This document shows positions 25,708-32,090 of a DNA stretch of 41,117 nt, in pieces; position 1 is the first letter of the stretch; each line of letters starts with the position of its first letter. Source of the DNA: Verrucomicrobiales bacterium (lineage in GTDB: Bacteria; Verrucomicrobiota; Verrucomicrobiia; Verrucomicrobiales; DEV007). The stretch spans positions 1 to 41,117 of the forward strand of contig JARGOP010000004.1 of the NCBI GenBank assembly GCA_029233965.1. The letters run 5' to 3'. Both the position numbers and the translations under genes were made by a program. The notes beneath the pieces are model-generated. The model had not been told where the DNA came from. It did not search any database and saw nothing but the letters and a program-made list of their open reading frames with translations.

Positions 25708-26894
25708 GCAGCCCCGACTCACAGGACCGGGTCTCGGAGATCCAGATCTACCTCGTCGATCTGAGTCAGGATGAGCCCTACCTCGGCGCCCTGCGTGAGG
25801 GCGAGGCCGTCAACGAAGCGGGCTACTTTGTGCGCAAAGGAAACCGCACCGTGTATCCGCGGAAGAACCGATCCTTGGTCGTCAAGATCGTGACCCGCGA
25901 CGGCGTGACCGGCTGGGGTGAAACCTACGGGCTCGTTGCCCCGCTCGCCACCGCCGCGATCATTTCCGATCTCCTCACCGGTTTCGTCGTCGGCCGCGAT
26001 CCGAACGAGGTCGAAGCGATCCATGACGACCTCTACGACCTCATGCGCGTGCGGGGTTACACCGGCGGCTTTTACCTCGATGCCCTCGCCGCCATCGACA
26101 TCGCCCTCTGGGACGTCGTCGGAAAAATCCAAAACCTGCCCCTCTATGAGATCCTCGGCTCACCGCGGCGCAGCCTCATTCCCGCCTACGTCTCCGGCCT
26201 TCCCCGGCCCACCCTCGCCGGGCGTTTGGAGCTGGCCAGAGAATGGCAAAGCCTCGGCTTCAATGCCTTCAAGTTCGCCCTCCCCGTCGCCGATGAGGGT
26301 GCCCTCGCCGAACTTAGCGCCCTCCGCCTCACCCTCGGTGATGACGCCCGAATCGCCGTGGACCTCCATTGGTCGCTGACCGAAGACGCCGCCGTCCAAC
26401 TCGCGGCGGATCTCCAGCCCTTCGACCCCTGGTTTCTCGAAGCGCCGGTCCCCACCGAGGAAATCGGCACCCTCCGCCGCGTCGTCCAACGCACGGCAGC
26501 CTGCATCGCCGTCGGTGAAGAATGGCGCACCCACTTCGACGCCCGGCTCCGCCTCGAGCGTCTCGCTTGCCACATCGTCCAGCCGGAGATGGGGCACACC
26601 GGCATCACCCAGTTTCTCCGCATCGCCCGTCTTGCCGAGACCTACCGGATCTCAGTAATCCCGCACGCCACGATCGGCTCCGGGATTTTCCTGGCTGCCA
26701 GCCTTCACGCCGGCGCCGTCCTCACGGAGGTCGAGTCCCACGAATTTCAGCATTCGATCTTCGGCGCCTTCCGTCACTTCACGGGCGATGCCCTGCGCTG
26801 TGAAGCCGGCGCCTACTCCCTCCCCGATGGCCCCGGCCTCGGCGTCGAACCCTCCGACGCCATGCTCGCCCGGATGACCCGAATGCTGCCATGA
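25704..26894 (+). CDS. Enolase-superfamily (mandelate racemase/muconate lactonizing) sugar-acid dehydratase or cycloisomerase
   Basis: The 396-residue protein has the capping domain (VKIVTRDGVTGWGETYGLVA) and a barrel with the metal ligands in order: D220 in AVDLHW, E246 in FLEAPVP and E272 in VGEEWR. H222 (DxH, as in D-galactonate dehydratase) and H321 (VIPHATIGSG) are possible acid/base residues, and K190 is in FNAFKFALP. This layout fits an acid-sugar dehydratase making a 2-keto-3-deoxy acid, which is what the downstream kinase and aldolase need. An alternative is a 3,6-anhydrogalactonate cycloisomerase, also an enolase-superfamily enzyme feeding the same intermediate from agar or carrageenan; the neighbouring sulfatase makes this attractive. 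It overlaps both neighbours by ATGA. Confidence 0.88.
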   Translation: MSSPDSQDRVSEIQIYLVDLSQDEPYLGALREGEAVNEAGYFVRKGNRTVYPRKNRSLVVKIVTRDGVTGWGETYGLVAPLATAAIISDLLTGFVVGRDPNEVEAIHDDLYDLMRVRGYTGGFYLDALAAIDIALWDVVGKIQNLPLYEILGSPRRSLIPAYVSGLPRPTLAGRLELAREWQSLGFNAFKFALPVADEGALAELSALRLTLGDDARIAVDLHWSLTEDAAVQLAADLQPFDPWFLEAPVPTEEIGTLRRVVQRTAACIAVGEEWRTHFDARLRLERLACHIVQPEMGHTGITQFLRIARLAETYRISVIPHATIGSGIFLAASLHAGAVLTEVESHEFQHSIFGAFRHFTGDALRCEAGAYSLPDGPGLGVEPSDAMLARMTRMLP

Positions 26895-28576
26895 CCGCCC
26901 CCGACTACATCACCCTGCTGCTCTATGTCGTCGGTCTCTTCGTCATCAGTACGCTCTCGGCGCGACGCACCTCCAACCACAAGGAGATGTTCTCCGCCGG
27001 GCGCAGCTCCCCCTGGTGGGCTTCCGGATTGAGCGGTTTCATGACGATGTTTTCCGCCGGCACCTTCGTCGTGTGGGGCGGCATCGCCTACGAGCATGGA
27101 TTCGTCGCCGTGGCCATCAACACCTGCTACGGCATCGCCGCCCTCCTCGCCGGATATCTCGTTGCGGGAAAATGGAACACGCTGGGCGTCGCGACACCGG
27201 CCGAGTTCGTTCAGCTCCGCTTCGGCACGACCGGCCTGCATTTCTTCACCTGGGCGATGCTCATCAAACGCATCCTCGGCGTCTCCGTCTCGCTCTACGC
27301 CCTCGCGGTGCTGCTTGTCGCTCTCGTGCCGCTCGACCTCACCGTCGCCATCATTCTCTTCGGCACCATCGTCGTGCTCTATACCATGCAGGGTGGCCTC
27401 TGGGCCGTGCTCATGACCGACGTGCTGCAGTTCATCGTCCTCACCGTGGTGGTATTCATGGTCGCCGTGCTCATGATCTCCGGCATGGATTTCGACGGCT
27501 TCGCCGAACGGGTCCCCTCGCACTTCTTCGATCCTGTTACCGCCAAGTACGGCTGGTTCTTCCTCGCCGGTTGGGTCACGATCAACTTCTTCATCATCGG
27601 CGCCGAGTGGGCCTTCGTGCAACGCTACCTCTCCGTCCGCAGTCCGCGCGATGCCAAGAAGTCCGCCTACCTCTTCGGCGTCATGTATCTCGTGACCCCG
27701 CTTTTCTGGATGCTGCCGCCGCTCCTCTATCGCGGCCAGGTCGAAGGCGTCGACAAGGAGCAGGCCTACATCCTCGCTTCGCAATCCGTCCTCCCACCCG
27801 GCATGCTCGGCCTCATGTTCGCCGCCATGTTTTCCGCCACCGCGAGCATGGTCAGCTCCCAGCTCAATGTCTTCGCCGGAGTCCTCACGAACGATTTCTA
27901 CCGCCCCTTCTTCAATTCTAAAGCGAACGAATCCACCCTCGTCAGAACCGGGCGCGTCTTCACCGCTCTCCTCGGCGCGCTCCTCGTCATCACCGCGATT
28001 CTCGTGCCGCGGCTGGGCGGCGCGGAGAAACTCATCATCTCGATCAATTCCCTTCTCGTCGTTCCTCTTTTCGCCCCGACTCTCTGGGGACTCTTCAGCC
28101 GCAAGATTGGCATTCGCGACATGATCATCGTCGCCCTCACGAGCTTCTTCGTTGGCTTGTCCCTGCGCTTCGGAATCGCCGCCAACCCCTGGATAACTGA
28201 AGGCAACGCCCTCTGGCCAATGGCCTCCTTTCTCTCAAAGCACACGCAGAATGTCGAAGTCATCATCGGCGTCCTCCTCCCCATCGCCATGCTCATCGCC
28301 TTCGAATGGCGAAAACACGGCGTCGATCCCGGCTCGGTCCGCGTCGACAAGCATGGCGCCGATACCCGCGCTCCCGAAGAATCCCAAACCCGCCTCTTTG
28401 ATCCTTTCGCCGCGCGCATGGTGATGTTCAGTCTCCTCATCCTCGGCGCATGGATTCTGATCCTTGGTTTCACCGTGACCGCCGAGCGCAACCTGCTCCT
28501 CGGTTTCGGCAGCGTCCTCATGCTTTCCGCCGCCGTCCTCCAACGCCTGATCTCCAGACTTACCCAGCCCTCGTAA
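26891..28576 (+). CDS. Sodium:solute symporter (SSS family)
   Basis: The 561-residue, strongly hydrophobic protein has about 13 predicted membrane helices. Family features include the first helix YITLLLYVVGLFVISTL, the early MFSAGRSSPWWASGLSGFMT loop that carries sodium-site residues in SSS transporters, and AAMFSATASMVSSQLNVFAG in the middle, then a cytoplasmic segment (KHGVDPGSVRVDKHGADTRA) before the last two helices. Overlap with the enolase-superfamily gene (ATGA) and a 13-base gap before the aldolase gene place it in the operon. It presumably takes up the sugar acid or desulfated sugar produced outside. The substrate is inferred from context only. Confidence 0.93.
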   Translation: MTAPDYITLLLYVVGLFVISTLSARRTSNHKEMFSAGRSSPWWASGLSGFMTMFSAGTFVVWGGIAYEHGFVAVAINTCYGIAALLAGYLVAGKWNTLGVATPAEFVQLRFGTTGLHFFTWAMLIKRILGVSVSLYALAVLLVALVPLDLTVAIILFGTIVVLYTMQGGLWAVLMTDVLQFIVLTVVVFMVAVLMISGMDFDGFAERVPSHFFDPVTAKYGWFFLAGWVTINFFIIGAEWAFVQRYLSVRSPRDAKKSAYLFGVMYLVTPLFWMLPPLLYRGQVEGVDKEQAYILASQSVLPPGMLGLMFAAMFSATASMVSSQLNVFAGVLTNDFYRPFFNSKANESTLVRTGRVFTALLGALLVITAILVPRLGGAEKLIISINSLLVVPLFAPTLWGLFSRKIGIRDMIIVALTSFFVGLSLRFGIAANPWITEGNALWPMASFLSKHTQNVEVIIGVLLPIAMLIAFEWRKHGVDPGSVRVDKHGADTRAPEESQTRLFDPFAARMVMFSLLILGAWILILGFTVTAERNLLLGFGSVLMLSAAVLQRLISRLTQPS

Positions 28577-28589
28577 ATCCAAAACCGCC

Positions 28590-29237
28590 ATGGATGCCGC
28601 CCTCCAACAACAAATCGAACGCGCCGGGGTCATCGCCGTCGTCACGGTGGAGTCCGTCGACGCCGCCCTCCCGCTCGCCCGCGCCCTCCTCGACGGCGGC
28701 GTGACCGCGATTGAACTGACGCTTCGCACCGAAGCCGCCATGACCGTCCTGGAAAAACTCTGCGCCGAGGTGCCCGAATTACTCATCGGCGCCGGAACCG
28801 TCCTCACGCCGCAGCAGGTCACCCGGGTCAAAGCCGCCGGCGCTGCCTTCGCCGTGGCACCGGGGATGAATCGCCGCGTCGTCGAAGCCGCCCAAGCCGC
28901 GGAACTGCCCTTCGCGCCCGGCATCTGCACTCCCAGCGAGATCGAAGCCGCACTCGAACTCGACTGCCGCTGCCTCAAATTTTTCCCCTCCGAACCCCTT
29001 GGCGGCCTGCGCTATCTGAAGACCATGGCGACCCCCTACGCGCACCTCGGACTCCGCTTCATCCCGCTCGGCGGGGTCTCCCCCGACAACGCCGCCAGCT
29101 ACCTGACCGAACGTACCGTTCTCGCCCTCGGCGGATCCTGGGTCGCTCCGGCGGACGCGATTCGCGCCGGCGATTGGACCGGCATCACCCAACGCGCCCG
29201 TGAGGCGATGGAAATTGTCCAGGCAACACGCGCATGA
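28590..29237 (+). CDS. dgoA: 2-dehydro-3-deoxy-6-phosphogalactonate (KDPGal/KDPG-type) aldolase
   Basis: The 215-residue TIM barrel shows the KDPG-aldolase family pattern: VIAVVTVESVDAALPLARAL, the acid/base glutamate E42 in AIELTLRT, IGAGTVLTPQQVTRVKAAGA, PFAPGICTPSEIEAALEL and the Schiff-base lysine K130 in CLKFFPSEPLGG. It splits a 2-keto-3-deoxy-6-phospho sugar acid into pyruvate and glyceraldehyde 3-phosphate in the cytoplasm. Because the next gene encodes 2-dehydro-3-deoxygalactonokinase, the galacto-configured substrate is more likely than the gluco one. ATGA overlap with that kinase gene indicates coupling. KDPG-specific or dual-specificity forms cannot be separated by eye. Confidence 0.9.
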   Translation: MDAALQQQIERAGVIAVVTVESVDAALPLARALLDGGVTAIELTLRTEAAMTVLEKLCAEVPELLIGAGTVLTPQQVTRVKAAGAAFAVAPGMNRRVVEAAQAAELPFAPGICTPSEIEAALELDCRCLKFFPSEPLGGLRYLKTMATPYAHLGLRFIPLGGVSPDNAASYLTERTVLALGGSWVAPADAIRAGDWTGITQRAREAMEIVQATRA

Positions 29238-30136
29238 GCACCGACCCCATCGCCTGGATCGCCGCCGACTGGGGCACCTCGAACCTCCGTTGCTGCGCCA
29301 TGTCCGCCGACCATCGCGTCGTCGACCGCGCCGAATCGGGCCGCGGGATGCAAGCCATCTCCACGGGCGGCGGTGACTTCGAAGCCGCGCTCCTTGAACT
29401 GATCCAACGCTGGCTCCGTCCCGGCGAAACCATTCCCATCTCCGCCTGCGGCATGGTCGGTGCCAAACAGGGCTGGATCGAGGTGCCCTACGTCACCGCT
29501 CCCTGCTCCCCCGGCACCCCCACGCATCGCGCCCCGACGCGCAGTGCCCAGATTTCGGTTTCCATCCACGCCGGAGTGAGGCAAAACGATCCCGCCGATG
29601 TCATGCGGGGCGAGGAAACTCAAATCGCCGGGCTCCTCGCGCTCCAACCCGGCTTCGAAGGCCTCGTCGGCCTCCCCGGCACCCACACAAAATGGGCGAC
29701 CCTCGCCGACGGAAAGATCCAGTCCTTCCAAACTTTCATGACCGGCGAAGCCTTCGCCCTCCTCTCCCAACACTCCGTCCTTCGTCTCACCCTCGCTCCC
29801 GAAAGCTGGGACGAAACCGCCTTCCTCGAGGGCATCCACCGTTCCCTCGCCTCTCCGGCCGACCTCCTTTCCCACGCCTTCCGCCTCCGCGCTGAATCCC
29901 TCCTCAACGGACTTGACGGCACCGCCGCCCGCTCCCGACTCTCCGGTCTCCTCATCGGACAGGAACTCGCGGCAGTCCGTCCCTCCGGCCACGTCAGCCT
30001 TATCGGAGCCGGGGCCCTCACCCGTCCCTATCAAACCGCTCTTGAGGCTCTCGGCATCAAGGCCACCCTCGTGGACTCCGAAGCTGCCACGATCGCAGGC
30101 CTCGCGGTCGCGCACCTGAGCAGTGACGGAGGCTGA
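29234..30136 (+). CDS. dgoK: 2-dehydro-3-deoxygalactonokinase
   Basis: The 300-residue protein matches DgoK motifs in order: the phosphate-binding AADWGTSNLRCC (11-21), ACGMVGAKQGWIEVPY (71-86), DVMRGEETQIAG, GLPGTHTKWATL (147-158), the FMTGEAFALLSQ segment and a C-terminal nucleotide-fold region (LIGAGALTRPYQTALEALGI). The enzyme phosphorylates 2-keto-3-deoxygalactonate with ATP to give the substrate of the aldolase encoded just upstream. It is the last gene of the operon, and the hairpin at 30229-30247 follows. Together with the aldolase it defines the lower De Ley-Doudoroff pathway. Confidence 0.93.
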   Translation: MSTDPIAWIAADWGTSNLRCCAMSADHRVVDRAESGRGMQAISTGGGDFEAALLELIQRWLRPGETIPISACGMVGAKQGWIEVPYVTAPCSPGTPTHRAPTRSAQISVSIHAGVRQNDPADVMRGEETQIAGLLALQPGFEGLVGLPGTHTKWATLADGKIQSFQTFMTGEAFALLSQHSVLRLTLAPESWDETAFLEGIHRSLASPADLLSHAFRLRAESLLNGLDGTAARSRLSGLLIGQELAAVRPSGHVSLIGAGALTRPYQTALEALGIKATLVDSEAATIAGLAVAHLSSDGG

Positions 30137-30228
30137 GGATGGTGCGGTGACTGGTGGGCTCTCCCTGTCCAACCCATGGAGTTTGGTGAAGAATTTCGAG
30201 TTCCCGGTGCCCGGGATCAGGCCGCCAT

Positions 30229-30247
30229 TCCACGATCCGTGGATTTT
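30229..30247 (+). terminator. Putative intrinsic terminator of the sulfatase-dgo operon
   Basis: TCCACG (30229-30234) pairs with CGTGGA (30238-30243) around a 3-base loop and is followed by TTTT. It lies about 90 bases after the dgoK stop and 35 bases before the next gene. The T-run is short, so termination may be partial. Confidence 0.45.
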
Positions 30248-30281
30248 CGTTCCCGGAAATTGATGATACGATTGGCTCAGC

Positions 30282-30899
30282 ATGTCACTTCCACAGAACC
30301 ACAGCAATCATCGTTGTCGCATCGTCCTCACCGGTGGTCCGGGCGGGGGAAAAACGACAGCCGTTGACATGTTTCGACGTGAGATCGGAGACCGCGTCGT
30401 GATCGTTCCGGAAGCGGCGACGATGATGTTTATGGGCGGGTTTCCCCGGTACGAGGAGGAGTATGCCGTACACGCCGCCCAGCGTGCGATCTATCATGTG
30501 CAGAAAAATCTGGAGGATGTGCAGGCGGCGGAGTATCCGGGCCGGATTCTGCTGTGTGACCGGGGCACGATCGATGGAGCCGCCTACTGGCCGGGCCCGT
30601 CGGCAGGGTTCTTCGAGGCGATGGATACCACGCTGGAACGGGAGTTAGCGCGCTACGATGGAGTCATTTTCTTCGAGAGTGCCGCCGTGGGAGGTCTATC
30701 AATCGAAGGAGGAAACCCGGCCCGTCTTGAATCGATTGGCAAAGCGGCGGAGCTCGACGCGGAGTTGCGGGCGGTCTGGTCGCAGCATCCGAATTTCCGC
30801 CTCGTCCCCCATCAGGAATCTTTCCTCAAGAAAATCACGACCGGATTCGCAATTCTGGAGGATATGGTGGGGGACCTCTTCCGGGTTTCGGAAGATTGA
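30282..30899 (+). CDS. Small P-loop ATPase/kinase-like protein (AAA_28 / NadR-like)
   Basis: The 205-residue cytoplasmic protein has a Walker A motif GGPGGGKTT (18-26), followed by FRREIGDRVVIVPEAATMMF, and a strand ending in a conserved acid and Arg (GRILLCDRGTIDGAAYW), as in the AAA_28/thymidylate-kinase-like proteins related to the kinase domain of NadR. These bind ATP and phosphorylate, or bind, a small molecule; no substrate is evident. It stands alone: the dgo terminator lies before it and a convergent gene after it. A longer frame does not improve the start. Confidence 0.8.
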   Translation: MSLPQNHSNHRCRIVLTGGPGGGKTTAVDMFRREIGDRVVIVPEAATMMFMGGFPRYEEEYAVHAAQRAIYHVQKNLEDVQAAEYPGRILLCDRGTIDGAAYWPGPSAGFFEAMDTTLERELARYDGVIFFESAAVGGLSIEGGNPARLESIGKAAELDAELRAVWSQHPNFRLVPHQESFLKKITTGFAILEDMVGDLFRVSED

Positions 30900-30965
30900 T
30901 TTCCGGTCCCGGGGTGAGGCGGAATTCCCCAACACCTTCCTCGACCTGATCGACCGGTGATTGGC

Positions 30966-30982
30966 AGCGAACGGGCTTCGCT
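30966..30982. terminator. Hairpin between convergent ATPase and EEP genes
   Basis: AGCGAA (30966-30971) and TTCGCT (30977-30982) form a 6-bp stem with a 5-base loop, 67 bases after the ATPase stop and 51 bases from the end of the facing gene. There is no clear T-run on either side, so a bidirectional terminator role is only suggested by position. Confidence 0.3.
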
Positions 30983-31032
30983 TCTGCAGCGGATAATTTA
31001 TCCCTGACAGGAAAGCAATCGCCCCGACCCTC

Positions 31033-31842
31033 TTACTCTGCTGCTTTCAGCTCGATCACGGAAAAAACGGGCAGGTGGTCCGAAGCCATTTTTTCGTCGA
31101 TCACCCTCGCTTCTTTCGTGAAGAGCGGGTCTCCTTTTCTCGTGAGGATGTAATCAATTCTGGAGCGAGGTGCCTTCGCCGGTGCTGTGGGGGCGAGTCC
31201 TTCGTCTTTCGAAATGTCCCAGTGTTTGAGGAGAATCGCCATCGGCTCTGAGTCGGGTAAAGCATTCATGTCTCCCGCGAGAATGGTCCGAATCGGACTC
31301 TCTTCCTCTTCCACAAAAAGGCGGTTGATTTCTTTCGCCTGCTCGATGCGATCCGCCTCGACGTTATGCTGAAAGTGAGTGCTGATAAATCGCAGCGGTT
31401 TTCCATCCGGAGCTTCCACCGTCACGGCGATGGCAGCCCGGGGGTAAGTCACCAGTTCTTCAGTGGACTCCGTGTAGGGCAGGGGGTGAATCACCACATC
31501 CAGAACGGGAAGCCGGCTCAAAACGCCATTGCCATAGAGGCCACCCTGATAATGCTGAGTCGGCCCGTAGCGCGAAGCCATCCCAGTCAATTTGCCCAAC
31601 TCCCGAATCTGGTGGACGCGACCGGAGCGTTCCACCATGACATCGATCTCCTGCAGGGCGACAAGATCCGGCTTCGCAGCCTCGATCACCTTTGCCAGTC
31701 GCTCGACGTCGTAGACCCCGTCATTCCCCTGCCCATAGTGGATGTTGTAACAGAGAATACGGATCGATTTTGCCTCTTCCCCGTTGCCTACCCACGTGAG
31801 GCAAAGCAAAAGGAGAGCGATTCCAGGTTTTTGCAGTTTCAT
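31033..31842 (-). CDS. Secreted endonuclease/exonuclease/phosphatase (EEP) family protein
   Basis: I prefer the ATG at 31842, which starts a signal peptide (MKLQKPGIALLLLCLTWVGN). An upstream in-frame ATG at 31962 has GGAAGG before it but adds 40 residues without a leader; it remains an alternative start. The 269-residue mature-plus-leader protein has the EEP motifs: RILCYNIHYGQG (Asn33), DLVALQEIDVMVERSG (metal-binding Glu65), RFISTHFQHN, TILAGDMNALPDSEPM and the catalytic ASDHLPVFSV at the C-terminus. Such enzymes hydrolyse phosphodiesters or phosphomonoesters of nucleic acids, inositol phosphates or sphingomyelin. The substrate is not visible. The inverted repeat at 31978-32006 lies upstream and matches that of the metallophosphatase. 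Confidence 0.88.
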   Translation of the reverse strand: MKLQKPGIALLLLCLTWVGNGEEAKSIRILCYNIHYGQGNDGVYDVERLAKVIEAAKPDLVALQEIDVMVERSGRVHQIRELGKLTGMASRYGPTQHYQGGLYGNGVLSRLPVLDVVIHPLPYTESTEELVTYPRAAIAVTVEAPDGKPLRFISTHFQHNVEADRIEQAKEINRLFVEEEESPIRTILAGDMNALPDSEPMAILLKHWDISKDEGLAPTAPAKAPRSRIDYILTRKGDPLFTKEARVIDEKMASDHLPVFSVIELKAAE

Positions 31843-31977
31843 AATCTTCAGGGGATTTCCCGCAACAAGGGGGCAGATGACCAGTGTTGAATATTTCCCT
31901 CCTTGCCGCAAGATCGGGAAACAGATCTTGACTGTTTCCGGGCCGTTTGGCGAGACCTTCATTTTCCTTCCGCCCGA

Positions 31978-32006
31978 ACAGGGTCAGGTCGCCCATCCTA
32001 CCCTGT
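31978..32006 (-). promoter_or_regulatory. Inverted repeat ACAGGGT-N15-ACCCTGT, copy B (putative operator)
   Basis: Arms at 31978-31984 and 32000-32006 are identical to those of copy A (4383-4411), with the same 15-base spacer. Read toward the EEP gene it is GACAGGGT-N13-TGACCCTGTT followed by CGGGCGG, so flanking bases TGA, TT and GG are shared too while the spacer differs. It ends 135 bases before the start at 31842, or 15 bases before the alternative start at 31962. Both copies precede secreted phosphoesterase genes. Confidence 0.5.
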
Positions 32007-32090
32007 CAGATCCACTTCCCCTTTCATTCGTTTCAAATGAACCACTCCCAATTTCCCGGCCGAAAATGGTGAGCGCGAGCTGATTCGATC

